Source: Amnibacterium kyonggiense
Lineage (GTDB): Bacteria > Actinomycetota > Actinomycetes > Actinomycetales > Microbacteriaceae
Reading direction: 5' to 3'
Assembly (NCBI RefSeq): GCF_004364555.1
Contig: NZ_SOAM01000002.1
Span: 868,001 to 932,000 of the forward strand
DNA length: 64,000 nucleotides
In this document: piece by piece, positions 24,704 through 34,430 of the stretch
How positions within the stretch are numbered: the stretch's first letter is position 1
How the letters are laid out: every line of letters begins with the position of its first letter
Position numbers and translations under genes: made by a program
Notes under the pieces: model-generated
Told to the model about the DNA's origin: nothing
What the model saw: only the letters and a program-made list of their open reading frames with translations
Database searches by the model: none

Positions 24704-25159
24704 ATGGGCAGCGAACGCGTGACGGAGGCCGCCGAGCGGCTCGGGCTGGACGTCGAGCTGGTGGAGCGGCCGGCGGCGGACTCGCTCGAGGGCGCCGCCG
24801 CGCTGCTCGGGCTCGACCCGGCGTCGATCGTGAAGTCGCTCGTGGTCGCCCGGAGCCACGGCACGTTCCTCTTCGCGCTCGTCCCCGGCGACCGGCAGAT
24901 CGCCTGGGCGAAGCTCCGCGCCGCGGTCGGCGTGAACAAGCTGCGCCTGCCGAGCGCGGACGAGGCGCTCGCCGCGACCGGCTACGAGCGCGGCACGATC
25001 ACCCCGCTCGGCAGCAGCACGGCCTGGCCCGTCTTCGCGGACGAGCGGATCACGGGCCGCATCGCGATGGGCGCCGGCGCGCACGGCTTCAGCGCCTTCG
25101 TCGACGGCCCGGCGCTGCTCACCGCGCTCGACGCGCGCGTGGCGGACATCAGCAGCTGA
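24704..25159 (+). CDS. YbaK/EbsC-type aminoacyl-tRNA deacylase
   Basis: A 151-residue editing-domain protein that in characterised homologues hydrolyses mischarged tRNA such as Cys-tRNA(Pro). Family features: the catalytic Lys in ASIVKSLVV (about residue 45), VNKLRLPSADEALAATGYERG and the substrate-pocket GTITPLGS, and the late GRIAMGAGAHGFS. It stands alone as a trans-editing factor. The start is fixed by the -10 hexamer 6 bases upstream. Confidence 0.9.
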   Translation: MGSERVTEAAERLGLDVELVERPAADSLEGAAALLGLDPASIVKSLVVARSHGTFLFALVPGDRQIAWAKLRAAVGVNKLRLPSADEALAATGYERGTITPLGSSTAWPVFADERITGRIAMGAGAHGFSAFVDGPALLTALDARVADISS

Positions 25160-25232
25160 CGCCCGCACGCCCGCCGCGGGACTGTCGGACCCGCCCCCTA
25201 CCGTGCCCCTGCCCGTGCCGGGTGAGGAAGGA

Positions 25233-25694
25233 ATGCGGAAGAACGATCCCCGGATCGACGGGGCGCCGGTCCGACGGCCGACGCAGGGGCGGGGGACGGC
25301 GGTGCTCCTGGCCGTCGACGGCTTCTCCGAGCCCGGCCGCGAGTGCGTGCCGGGCGAGCTGCTCATGCCGCCGGCCGGCTGCGGCCGCGCGAACTGCACG
25401 TGCGAGGACGACTTCCACGGCGTCGCGTCGCACGGCGTGACCTCGATCGGCCGGGTGCGGCTGCTCCGGGGCGTGTCCCGAGCCCTGGTGGCCGGCGAGA
25501 TCGCGGCGGCGCTGCGGCAGGACGGCGAGGTCGACGACCCGCTCCGCCGCGCGATCGCCTACCTGGACGAGGTCGCGACGATCGAGGAGGGGCGTCTCGT
25601 GCGACGGGAGGTGCACGTCCTGCTGCCCTTCCCCGCCGCAGCGCGGATCGTGGCGCCCCACGAGATCGAGTACCGGCTCGACGACGCGCCGTGA
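25233..25694 (+). CDS. protein of unknown function with a Cys cluster
   Basis: A 153-residue protein. The N-terminal third reads AVLLAVDGFSEPGRECVPGE and continues to GCGRANCTCEDDFHG, giving a CX4CXC cluster that could bind metal. The C-terminal half is helical and ends VLLPFPAAARIVAPHEIEYR. I recognise no family. ATG at 25233 has GAGGA about 5 bases upstream, and a TACCGT hexamer near 25199 could be its promoter. It converges on the FAD reductase gene, with 11 bases between stops. Confidence 0.65.
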   Translation: MRKNDPRIDGAPVRRPTQGRGTAVLLAVDGFSEPGRECVPGELLMPPAGCGRANCTCEDDFHGVASHGVTSIGRVRLLRGVSRALVAGEIAAALRQDGEVDDPLRRAIAYLDEVATIEEGRLVRREVHVLLPFPAAARIVAPHEIEYRLDDAP

Positions 25695-25705
25695 CCGGGC
25701 TGCGG

Positions 25706-26782
25706 TCAGCGGTGGAGGACGCGGAGGCCGGCCTCGCCGCGGCTGAACCGGACGAAGCGCCGGGCTCCGGGCCCGGTGCGCGTCACCGCGAGGTGCGCGA
25801 GCGCCGGTGCGCGCTCGAAGACCCGCAGCAGACGCGCGCCGGCGCGCTGGTCCGGCTCGAGCTCACGCGCGACGAACGCCTCGTAGCCGGGGAGGTCGTC
25901 CTCCGCGGCGGCCGCACCGGCCGCGAGGCCCGAGCGCAGCGCGGCGGTGATGCCCTCCCGCGTCCACGGCTCGAGCAGGCCCGCGGCGTCGCCCGCGACG
26001 AGCACGCGGCCGCGTCGCACCGGGGAGCCGGGCTCGCGCCACCGGGTCAGGTGCCCGGAGTCGTGCAGCCGCTCGCGGTCCTCCAGCCCGAGCCCGGCGA
26101 GCAGGCGCGCGAGGTAGGCGCGCGTCGCGGTCCCCTCGCCCTTGCGCTGGATCACGCCGACGGTGAGCCGGTCCGCCTTCGGGAAGACCCAGCCGTAGGT
26201 GCCGGGGTCGTGCCCCCAGTCGAGGTGGACGCGGTGCTCCCACGCCTCCCCGACGCCCGCGAGCTCGACCTCCAGCCCCAGGTCGGCCCGGGCGATCCGG
26301 ACGCCGACGTGCCGCGCGACGACGCTCGCGGAGCCGTCGGCGCCGACCACCGTGCGCGCGAGGACGGGCCCGTCGGAGGTCGTCAGCGCGACCCCGTCCC
26401 CGGTCTCCGCGAGCCGGGTCACCCGCGTGCCGTCGCGGAACGTCGCGCCGGCGGCGACCGCGGCGTCGACGAGCGCCTGGTCGAGCACCTCGCGGCGGGC
26501 GAGCGCGAGGAACGGCCGCGTCGACCGGACGCGGCGCTCCGGACCGCCACGGAGGGAGAAGGACACCGTCGCGACGCGGCGTTCGACCGCGGTCAGCGCC
26601 GCGGACGGCAGCAGCTCGAGCGCGGTGCCGATGAGCCCGCCGCCGCAGGTCTTGTACCGCGGGAACCGGGCCGCGTCGAGCAGCAGCACGCGCCTCCCCC
26701 GCTCGGCGGCGACCCGCGCTGCGCTCGAGCCGGCCGGACCGGCGCCGACCACGACGACGTCCCAGACCTCCGCGTCGGTCAC
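25706..26782 (-). CDS. geranylgeranyl reductase family FAD-dependent oxidoreductase
   Basis: A 358-residue flavoprotein. The N-terminal Rossmann fingerprint is VVVVGAGPAGSSAA (about residues 8-21), then the family motif PRYKTCGGGL, the second FAD motif VVGADGSASVVA and the third, RVLVAGDAAGLLEPWTREGI. Relatives saturate isoprenoid chains of menaquinone or lipids. GTG at 26782 overlaps the DUF2071 stop as GTGA, indicating a two-gene operon with 26779-27549. Confidence 0.88.
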   Translation of the reverse strand: MTDAEVWDVVVVGAGPAGSSAARVAAERGRRVLLLDAARFPRYKTCGGGLIGTALELLPSAALTAVERRVATVSFSLRGGPERRVRSTRPFLALARREVLDQALVDAAVAAGATFRDGTRVTRLAETGDGVALTTSDGPVLARTVVGADGSASVVARHVGVRIARADLGLEVELAGVGEAWEHRVHLDWGHDPGTYGWVFPKADRLTVGVIQRKGEGTATRAYLARLLAGLGLEDRERLHDSGHLTRWREPGSPVRRGRVLVAGDAAGLLEPWTREGITAALRSGLAAGAAAAEDDLPGYEAFVARELEPDQRAGARLLRVFERAPALAHLAVTRTGPGARRFVRFSRGEAGLRVLHR

Positions 26783-27549
26783 CGATCGCCGATCGGGGCC
26801 GAGAAGCGCGTCGTGACACCGGGCGACACGAGGACTGAGTCGGGCGACCGATCCGCGAGCCCGGGGAACCCGGCGGAAGCGAGCAGCTCGTCGTCGAGGT
26901 CCATCAGCTCGCCCCGGTGCAGCGGCCACGCCTCGTGCTCGTTGCGCCAGTACCGCGTGCCCCAGGGCCGGCCGACGTGCATCGCCCACCGCGCCGTGAG
27001 GAAGTCGGCGAGCGCGTCGCCCTCCACGCGTCCGGGCAGCCGCCGCACCGCGATGCGCGTGCGCGGCCGGACCGCGCCCTCCAGCCGCTCCGAGGCGTAC
27101 CGGAGGACGTCGCCGTGGCGCTCGCCCCGCATCCGCGCCCAGCGGTACGGCAGCCCCAGACCGATGCGCGCCGCGAGCACCGGCAGCAGGTGCGCCGCGT
27201 CCAGGCTGCGGAACACGACGCTGCGCCGGCCGCGCTCGTCGACGGCGTACAGGCGGACGTTCGTCTCGAGGAAGGTGCCGAGCCACGGCACGACCGGCAG
27301 CGGCGGGAACGCGGTGCGCTCCAGCCGGAAGGGGATCAGCCCGACCCACGTCGCGCCGTCCTCGGTCGTGTCCGGCCGGGTGCCCGGCGGCAGCCAGCCG
27401 GCGACCTCGCCCGGCTCGACCCGCCAGTGGAGGAAGACCGCGTCGCTCCACCGCTGGCGGATGACCGCGCGCCCCGGCAGCGGAGCGGCGGCCGTCGAGA
27501 CGGGCTCGACCTCGATCCCGGACGCGGGACCGGATGCGCGCGCGGTCAC
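26779..27549 (-). CDS. DUF2071 (YqjF-like) family protein
   Basis: A 256-residue soluble protein matching the YqjF/DUF2071 pattern: QRWSDAVFLHWRVEPGEVAG, LPPGTRPDTTEDGATWVGL, RTAFPPLPVVPWLGTFLETN, the aromatic GLPYRWARM, and a C-terminal stretch GRPWGTRYWRNEHEAWPLH. Fold related to acetoacetate decarboxylase; function unknown. Operon partner of the FAD reductase, so it may handle a related lipid or isoprenoid compound (inference). Confidence 0.8.
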   Translation of the reverse strand: MTARASGPASGIEVEPVSTAAAPLPGRAVIRQRWSDAVFLHWRVEPGEVAGWLPPGTRPDTTEDGATWVGLIPFRLERTAFPPLPVVPWLGTFLETNVRLYAVDERGRRSVVFRSLDAAHLLPVLAARIGLGLPYRWARMRGERHGDVLRYASERLEGAVRPRTRIAVRRLPGRVEGDALADFLTARWAMHVGRPWGTRYWRNEHEAWPLHRGELMDLDDELLASAGFPGLADRSPDSVLVSPGVTTRFSAPIGDR

Positions 27550-27574
27550 GGGTCCGGGATCGGGAACGAACGGC

Positions 27575-28957
27575 TCAGGCGCCGACGAGCGCCGACGCGA
27601 GGTAGCCGTGCAGCCGGTCGAGGCCCACGCGCTCCTGCTGCATCGTGTCGCGGCCGCGCACGGTGACCGACTGGTCGTCGAGCGAGTCGAAGTCGACGGT
27701 GATGCAGAAGGGCGTGCCGATCTCGTCCTGCCGGCGGTACCGGCGGCCGATGGCGCCCGCGTCGTCGAACTCGACGTTCCAGTCCTGACGCAGGTCCGCC
27801 GCGACCTGCTTCGCCAGCGGCGACAGGCGCTCGTTGCGGCTGAGCGGCAGCACCGCGGCCTTGACCGGTGCGAGCCGCGGGTCGAGCCGCAGGACCGTCC
27901 GCTTGTCGACGCCGCCCTTCGTGTTCGGCGCCTCGTCCTCCGAGTACGCGTCCACGAGGAACGCCATCAGCGAGCGCGTCACGCCGGCCGCGGGCTCGAT
28001 GACGTAGGGCGTCCAGCGCTCCCCGGCGCCCTGGTCGAAGAAGCTGAGGTCGGTGCCCGACGCCTTCGAGTGCGTCGACAGGTCGTAGTCGGTGCGGTTC
28101 GCGATGCCCTCGAGCTCGCCCCACTCCCCGCCGGTGAAGCCGAACCGGTACTCGATGTCGACGGTGCGCTTCGAGTAGTGGGAGAGCTTCTCCTTCGCGT
28201 GCTCGTACAGGCGGAGGTTCTCGGGCTTGATCCCGAGGTCCGTGTACCAGCGGTGCCGCTCCTGGATCCAGTACTCGTGCCACTCCTCGTCCGTGCCGGG
28301 CTCGACGAAGAACTCCATCTCCATCTGCTCGAACTCGCGGGTGCGGAAGATGAAGTTGCCGGGCGTGATCTCGTTCCGGAAGCTCTTGCCGATCTGGCCG
28401 ATGCCGAACGGCGGCTTCATGCGCGCGGACTGCAGCACGTTCGCGAAGTTCACGAAGATGCCCTGCGCGGTCTCCGGGCGCAGGTAGTGGAGGCCGGCCT
28501 CGTCGTCGACGGGGCCCAGGAACGTCTTCATCAGGCCGGAGAACGCGCGCGGCTCGGTCCAGGAGCCCGGCTGGCCGGTCTCCGGGTCCCGGATGTCCGC
28601 AAGGCCGTTGACCGGCGGGTGACCGTGCTTCGCCTCGTACGCCTCGATGAGGTGGTCGGCGCGGTACCGCTTGTGCGTGTGGAGGCTCTCGACGAGCGGG
28701 TCGGAGAACACCTCGACGTGGCCGGAGGCCTCCCACACCCGGCGGGGCAGGATCACGGAGGAGTCGATGCCGACGACGTCCTCGCGGCCGCGGACCATCG
28801 TGCGCCACCACTGGCGCTTGATGTTCTCCTTCAGCTCGGCCCCGAGGGGGCCGTAGTCCCAGGCCGACCGGGAGCCGCCGTAGATCTCACCCGCCTGGAA
28901 GACGAAGCCGCGCCGCTTGGCGAGGGCGATGACGCTGTCGAGCGAGGTGGCTGCCAC
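27575..28957 (-). CDS. glyS: glycine--tRNA ligase (single-chain alpha2 type)
   Basis: A 460-residue class II synthetase charging tRNA-Gly. N-terminal [38 protein letters not shown]; motif 2 region [20 protein letters not shown]; motif 3 region [18 protein letters not shown]; a C-terminal anticodon-binding domain (about residues 350-460) ending in [16 protein letters not shown]. The length fits the bacterial alpha2 class. No T-box leader was seen upstream. The gene stands alone: 25 bases beyond its stop lies the DUF2071 start. Confidence 0.96.
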   Translation of the reverse strand: MAATSLDSVIALAKRRGFVFQAGEIYGGSRSAWDYGPLGAELKENIKRQWWRTMVRGREDVVGIDSSVILPRRVWEASGHVEVFSDPLVESLHTHKRYRADHLIEAYEAKHGHPPVNGLADIRDPETGQPGSWTEPRAFSGLMKTFLGPVDDEAGLHYLRPETAQGIFVNFANVLQSARMKPPFGIGQIGKSFRNEITPGNFIFRTREFEQMEMEFFVEPGTDEEWHEYWIQERHRWYTDLGIKPENLRLYEHAKEKLSHYSKRTVDIEYRFGFTGGEWGELEGIANRTDYDLSTHSKASGTDLSFFDQGAGERWTPYVIEPAAGVTRSLMAFLVDAYSEDEAPNTKGGVDKRTVLRLDPRLAPVKAAVLPLSRNERLSPLAKQVAADLRQDWNVEFDDAGAIGRRYRRQDEIGTPFCITVDFDSLDDQSVTVRGRDTMQQERVGLDRLHGYLASALVGA

Positions 28958-29153
28958 GGTTCTCCCGTTCCGGGCCTCGCCGGCTGCGGGGCCTCGTCGT
29001 GTGTGCCGGGCAAGCCTACCGACCGCGCGCGGGCCGTCCCCCGGACTCGGGCGCCGCAGTGCTACGCCGTGTGACCGGCCCCGTGGACCGGGCCCCGACC
29101 CCGCCCTACCGTGGCTCCACCGCCGGACGGCCCGGCGAGTTCAGGAGCGGACG

Positions 29154-29480
29154 ATGACGCACCACGCAGCCCAGCAGCAGGCCCTCTCGGCGTGCGAGCA
29201 GGGCGCGATGTGCATCGACGACCACCCCGGCCACGCGGTGACGCTGATGCGCCTCCGGCTCGCGCACCTCCACCCGGAGGGCTGGGTCGACGCCGTCGTC
29301 GCGGGCACCGCGGAGGACGGAACGATCGCGCTGCACCGCTGGTCCGACGGCGCGGCGGTGCACGTGTGGCACCACACGCACCGCAGCGACCTGCTCGTGC
29401 CCGGCTCGCTCGTCGCCGTGCACGAGCGCTACGGCGTCCTCGCAGCCGGCGAGCACCGGCTGAACGTGGCTCCTCGCTAG
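29154..29480 (+). CDS. small protein, unknown function
   Basis: A 108-residue protein, His-rich, with a central beta-like stretch HPEGWVDAVVAGTAEDGTIA and HRWSDGAAVHVWHHTHR, then VPGSLVAVHERYGVLAAG. The pattern resembles a small OB- or barrel-type fold, but I assign no family. ATG at 29154 has AGGAG about 8 bases upstream, and a TACCGT hexamer at 29107-29112 could be its -10. It converges on the copper-binding protein gene; only 4 bases separate their stops. Confidence 0.6.
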   Translation: MTHHAAQQQALSACEQGAMCIDDHPGHAVTLMRLRLAHLHPEGWVDAVVAGTAEDGTIALHRWSDGAAVHVWHHTHRSDLLVPGSLVAVHERYGVLAAGEHRLNVAPR

Positions 29481-29484
29481 CGCG

Positions 29485-29895
29485 TCAGGCGTCCGTCGCC
29501 ATCGAGGCGAGCAGCGCGCTGCACGCCGCGTTCGTCCCCTCGCACGCGTCGGCGCACATCGCGCAGGTCGCGCTCATGTCGGCGTGCGTGCGGCACTCCT
29601 CCATGCACGCGGCGGTCATGGCGATGCAGGCCTCGAGCATGGCGACCATCGCGGTCCGCTCCATGCCGGCGGGGCGCATCATCATGCGCATCGTCGTCAT
29701 GCAGACGTCCGAGCACATGGCGCAGCGGGACGCGCAGACGCCCATGCCCTCCATGCCGCCCATCGCGTCGGCGCACATCGTGCAGGCCTGCATGGACATC
29801 GAGCAGGCGTCGATGGCCTCCTGCATCTTCATCATGTCCATGGCCATGCCCTCGGGCTTCGCCATCGAGCGCATCATCGTGGTCGTCGTCTCCAT
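29485..29895 (-). CDS. four-helix-bundle copper-binding/storage protein (DUF326, Csp-like)
   Basis: A 136-residue protein extraordinarily rich in Met and Cys. About thirteen cysteines occur in helical spacing (DACSMSMQACTMCADAM, VCASRCAMCSDVCMTTM, EACIAMTAACMEECRTH and SATCAMCADACEGTNAACS), the pattern of Csp proteins, where Cys thiolates line a four-helix bundle and bind many Cu(I) ions. An N-terminal Met cluster (METTTTMMRSMAKPEGMAMD) lacks a Tat signal, so the protein is probably cytosolic, like Csp3. No copper exporter or CsoR lies beside it. Confidence 0.85.
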   Translation of the reverse strand: METTTTMMRSMAKPEGMAMDMMKMQEAIDACSMSMQACTMCADAMGGMEGMGVCASRCAMCSDVCMTTMRMMMRPAGMERTAMVAMLEACIAMTAACMEECRTHADMSATCAMCADACEGTNAACSALLASMATDA

Positions 29896-30020
29896 CACGT
29901 GCACGTCCCCGTCCTCGAAGCCGGCGGCCCGCCCGCGCCGGGCGACGTCCTCCCGTCGGCTGCGTTCCCGATCGAGGGTACGGAGGAAGCCTGCGGAGCG
30001 GCAGGGGCGTTCCGACCCGG

Positions 30021-30812
30021 TCAGCCGCTCGCGGCCCCCGGCGCGTCGACCGCGCCGCCGAAGCGCCGGTCGCGCGCGTTGTACTCCGCGATCGCATCCC
30101 ACAGGTGGGTGCGGCGGTAGTCCGGCCAGAGCGTGTCCTGGAACACGAGCTCCGCGTACGCGGACTGCCACAGCAGGAAGTTCGAGGTGCGCTGCTCCCC
30201 GGACGACCGGACGAAGAGGTCGACGTCCGGCATGTCCGGCAGGTAGAGGTGCCGCGCGATCGTCCGCTCCGTGATCGCACTCGGCTTGAGGCGACCGGCG
30301 GCGACCTCCTTCGCGACCTCGCGGACCGCGTCCTGGATCTCGACCCGGCCGCCGTAGTTGATGCACATCGTCAGCGTGAGCGTGCGGTTGTCGCGGGTCA
30401 GTTCCTCCGCCGCCCGGAGGTCGCCGATGACCGTGCGCCAGAGGCGCGGGGTGCGGCCCGCCCAGCGGATCCGGACGCCCCACGCGTTCAGCTGCTCGCG
30501 CCGGCGGCGCAGCACCTCACGGTTGAAGCCGAGGATGAAGCGCACTTCGTCGGGCGAGCGCGCCCAGTTCTCGGTCGAGAACGCGTAGGCGGAGATGTGC
30601 TTCACGCCGGCCTGCAGGCCCCCGGCGACGACGTCGAGCAGGGAGGCCTCCCCCGCCCGGTGCCCCTCGATGCGCGGCAGTCCCCGCCGGTTCGCCCAGC
30701 GGCCGTTGCCGTCCATGACGATGGCGACGTGCTCCGGCACCTTCGCGAACGCCGGCGGGTACTCCTGCGTCCAGTCGATCGGACGGATCGGATCCAGCTG
30801 CACCCGCGCCAT
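30021..30812 (-). CDS. uppS: cis-prenyltransferase (isoprenyl diphosphate synthase)
   Basis: A 263-residue enzyme that builds the polyprenyl diphosphate lipid carrier for cell-wall synthesis. Family regions: [17 protein letters not shown] (Asp for Mg and substrate), [40 protein letters not shown] and the C-terminal [23 protein letters not shown] at 30812 overlaps the recO stop by one base. Product chain length (C50 or C55) cannot be read from sequence alone. Confidence 0.93.
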   Translation of the reverse strand: MARVQLDPIRPIDWTQEYPPAFAKVPEHVAIVMDGNGRWANRRGLPRIEGHRAGEASLLDVVAGGLQAGVKHISAYAFSTENWARSPDEVRFILGFNREVLRRRREQLNAWGVRIRWAGRTPRLWRTVIGDLRAAEELTRDNRTLTLTMCINYGGRVEIQDAVREVAKEVAAGRLKPSAITERTIARHLYLPDMPDVDLFVRSSGEQRTSNFLLWQSAYAELVFQDTLWPDYRRTHLWDAIAEYNARDRRFGGAVDAPGAASG

Positions 30813-31582
30813 CAGGCGGTGGTCCCGGTGGGTGCGAGGCCCGCCGCGGCGGGCGCGGTGACCGAGCGGTCGAGGTGGTTCAGCGACTTGAGCCCGCGCT
30901 CCAGGTGCCACTGCACGTAGGCGGCGATGACGCCGGACGCCTGCCCCCGCGTCGACTGACCGGAGGCGTCCGCGATCGCCCAGTCCCCCGTGAGCAGCGC
31001 GCCGAGCAGCTCGATCGTCTCGGTCTTCAGGCGCGGCACGCCCGGCGGCGCGACCGCGTCCGCCACGACCCCGCCGAGCTGCGCCACGAACGCGGTGTGC
31101 GGTCCGGGCGCACCGGTCACCGCGCAGTCGCCGAAGGTCGGCGCCCAGCCCGCGATCGAGAGGGCGCGCAGCAGGTAGGAGTCGAGGATCAGGGAGGCCC
31201 CGTGGTCGCCGCGGGCGAGCGCACGCAGCGCGCCGACGAGCAGCAGGTACTGCTGCGGCGACGCCTCGTCCGTCAACCGGTCGGCCGTCTCGACGATCAC
31301 GTTCGCCGCGGTGAAGCTCGCGTAGTCGGCGGCGATCGCCGACCCGTAGGTGCCGAGCGACTCCGCCTGCTGGATCACGTCGAGGCTGCGGCCCTCGTAG
31401 CACTGCAGGTCCACGACCATGAAGGGCTCGACGTGCGATCCGAAGCGGCTGGAGGTGCGCCGCACGCCCTTCGCGACCGCGCGGATCTTGCCCCGGTGCT
31501 TGCCGAGCATCGTGATGATGCGGTCCGCCTCCCCCAGCTGGTGGGTGCGGAGCACGACGGCTTCGTCGCGATAGGTCGGCAC
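30812..31582 (-). CDS. recO: DNA repair protein RecO
   Basis: A 256-residue mediator that loads RecA onto SSB-coated DNA. N-terminal OB fold: [20 protein letters not shown], then [21 protein letters not shown] (basic, DNA-binding) and [22 protein letters not shown] helical C-terminal domain follows. The zinc-finger cysteines of many RecO proteins are largely missing here; only one (GDCAVTG) is seen in that region. GTG at 31582 begins [11 protein letters not shown]; a GACAAT hexamer lies 6 bases upstream. Followed by uppS. Confidence 0.92.
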   Translation of the reverse strand: MPTYRDEAVVLRTHQLGEADRIITMLGKHRGKIRAVAKGVRRTSSRFGSHVEPFMVVDLQCYEGRSLDVIQQAESLGTYGSAIAADYASFTAANVIVETADRLTDEASPQQYLLLVGALRALARGDHGASLILDSYLLRALSIAGWAPTFGDCAVTGAPGPHTAFVAQLGGVVADAVAPPGVPRLKTETIELLGALLTGDWAIADASGQSTRGQASGVIAAYVQWHLERGLKSLNHLDRSVTAPAAAGLAPTGTTA

Positions 31583-31661
31583 CGTCCGATTGTCGCAGTT
31601 CCCACCGACTGTGCAGCGGCTCGCGGTACCCAGGAGGTCGACACCGACGGAAGGAGTTCCC

Positions 31662-31838
31662 ATGGCGGGACTGTTCGACAAGGCGCAGGAGTTCCTGAAG
31701 ACCGACAAGGGCGAGCAGGTCAGCGACCAGGTGCTCGACAAGGCCGCTGCTGCCGCGGACAAGGCCACGGGCGGCAAGCACACCGACGCGATCGCGTCCG
31801 GGCGCGACACGGCCGACAAGCACCTCGGGACCGAGTGA
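31662..31838 (+). CDS. Rv0909-type antitoxin-like protein
   Basis: A 58-residue acidic/lysine-rich helical protein: [20 protein letters not shown] followed by [20 protein letters not shown] and a TDAIASG tail. This is the layout of the small MT0933/Rv0909 family annotated as antitoxins. No toxin gene lies beside it, so a toxin-antitoxin role is doubtful; a stress-related CsbD-like role is also possible. The start has GGAAGGAG about 6 bases upstream. A strong terminator follows. Confidence 0.75.
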   Translation: MAGLFDKAQEFLKTDKGEQVSDQVLDKAAAAADKATGGKHTDAIASGRDTADKHLGTE

Positions 31839-31856
31839 CGGCCTCCCGCAGGACGG

Positions 31857-31899
31857 GACAGGAGGAGGGCGGCCGCAGCGCGACCGCCCTCCTCCTGTC
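31857..31899. terminator. bidirectional hairpin terminator
   Basis: A perfect 16-bp stem, GACAGGAGGAGGGCGG (31857-31872) with its complement at 31884-31899, around an 11-base loop. It lies between the convergent small antitoxin-like gene and the NTF2-like gene. Confidence 0.8.
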
Positions 31900-31923
31900 G
31901 GTGCAGCCGGAGCCGCGGTGGTC

Positions 31924-32298
31924 TCAGGCCGCCTGGGCCAGCGGGAAGGCGCGCGCCTCCTCCAGCGAGGCGAAGCGGTGGATGCTCGAGATCGAGCCGT
32001 TGCGCAGGCCGAAGGTCGAGTAGACCGTCAGCGGGGTGTTCGTCGTGTCGCTGTTCCAGGTCGCGTCCTGCGCCACGACGATCCCTCCGGGGACGTCGTA
32101 GCAGTCGCGCGGCATCAGCCGCACGCCGGCCGTCTCCACCCATCTGACCATCTCGTCGCGACCGGTGGACTCGCCCTTGGGCCCCGCGACCACGACGTCG
32201 TCGGTGCAGGCGGCGGCAGCGGTCGCCCCGTCCCCGTTGTTCACCGCGACGTGCCAGATGACGATGACGGAATCGAGCGTCGAAGTCGTGAGCGTCAT
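31924..32298 (-). CDS. NTF2-like (SnoaL/DUF4440-type) protein
   Basis: A 124-residue single-domain cone-fold protein: [20 protein letters not shown] then [40 protein letters not shown] and a C-terminal sheet [20 protein letters not shown]. Such proteins are small enzymes or ligand-binding domains; specific function unknown. The start has a CACCCT hexamer 6 bases upstream. It faces the antitoxin-like gene across a terminator. Confidence 0.75.
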   Translation of the reverse strand: MTLTTSTLDSVIVIWHVAVNNGDGATAAAACTDDVVVAGPKGESTGRDEMVRWVETAGVRLMPRDCYDVPGGIVVAQDATWNSDTTNTPLTVYSTFGLRNGSISSIHRFASLEEARAFPLAQAA

Positions 32299-32451
32299 GG
32301 CCCCAGGGTGCCCGACCGGGTCCCGGCACGCCAGCGCCGTTCACGGAATGTTTCCTATGCGTCGCTGAAGTTCGCGCATAACGAACACATCACGGGGAAT
32401 CGCCCCGGGAAAGCCCTGGCACCCGTTTCACCGATCTTCCAATCGACACGG
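32299..32451. other. AT-richer intergenic segment
   Basis: This stretch is visibly lower in GC than its surroundings, especially 32338-32450. It contains a small inverted repeat TTCG/CGAA around 32370-32385. No ORF or RNA gene was recognised. It holds the promoter side of the NTF2-like gene and the outflow of the leuA terminator. Confidence 0.5.
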
Positions 32452-32496
32452 AAAAGGGCCGCCGGAGACCGTTTGCGCGGGTCCTGGGCGGCCCTT
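32452..32496 (-). terminator. Rho-independent terminator of leuA
   Basis: On the minus strand the stem AAGGGCCGCC pairs with GGCGGCCCTT across a 23-base loop and is followed by a TTTT run. It stands 15-60 bases after the leuA stop. Confidence 0.85.
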
Positions 32497-32510
32497 CGGC
32501 ACCGAGCGGA

Positions 32511-34280
<1,770 letters not shown>

Positions 34281-34301
34281 CTACTCGTCGGTTCCGGCCA
34301 G

Positions 34302-34351
34302 CGCGAGGACTCCGCGACGAGGAGGGCCTGAGGAGTTAGGCCTCGTCGCGG
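34302..34351 (-). promoter_or_regulatory. leuA attenuator hairpins
   Basis: In the minus-strand transcript, CCGCGACGAGG (end of the leader ORF) pairs perfectly over 11 bp with CCTCGTCGCGG just beyond its stop (34312-34351). The 3' arm can instead pair with the following segment (34302-34316, CGCGGAG/CTCGCG type). The two structures exclude each other. A ribosome stalled on the Leu codons would cover the 5' arm of the first hairpin. No T-run follows, so control may act on leuA translation or Rho. Confidence 0.65.
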
Positions 34352-34380
34352 CAGCGAAGGAGGAGGAGCGCCGTCTGCAC
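34336..34380 (-). CDS. leuL: leucine leader peptide of leuA
   Basis: A 14-codon ORF, GTG start, encoding MQTALLLLRCRDEA and ending in TAA, with four consecutive Leu codons (CTC CTC CTC CTT). It lies 71 bases upstream of leuA on the same strand. A TACCCT hexamer sits 7 bases before the GTG, so the peptide probably starts at the very 5' end of the transcript. Its last codons form the 5' arm of the strong hairpin. These are the hallmarks of ribosome-mediated leucine attenuation; leaders of this kind have been predicted before leuA in other actinobacteria. Not experimentally shown here. Confidence 0.8.
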   Translation of the reverse strand: MQTALLLLRCRDEA

Positions 34381-34387
34381 GGTGGCC

Positions 34388-34393
34388 AGGGTA
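34388..34393 (-). promoter_or_regulatory. -10 hexamer of the leuL-leuA transcript
   Basis: TACCCT on the minus strand, 7 bases before the leader GTG at 34380. Confidence 0.55.
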
Positions 34394-34430
34394 GCACCGC
34401 GGCCGCGAGGAGGGCTCGGAGCCGGACCGC

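Noticed and set aside
25343-29074. 1243-residue plus-strand open reading frame
   Set aside because: Antisense to the FAD reductase, DUF2071 and glyS genes, low complexity, no motif; a GC-skew shadow.
28958-29153. T-box or other riboswitch before glyS
   Set aside because: No conserved T-box sequence or suitable hairpin set was recognised upstream of glyS.
31662-31838. Complete toxin-antitoxin module
   Set aside because: Neither neighbour (recO, NTF2-like protein) resembles a toxin.
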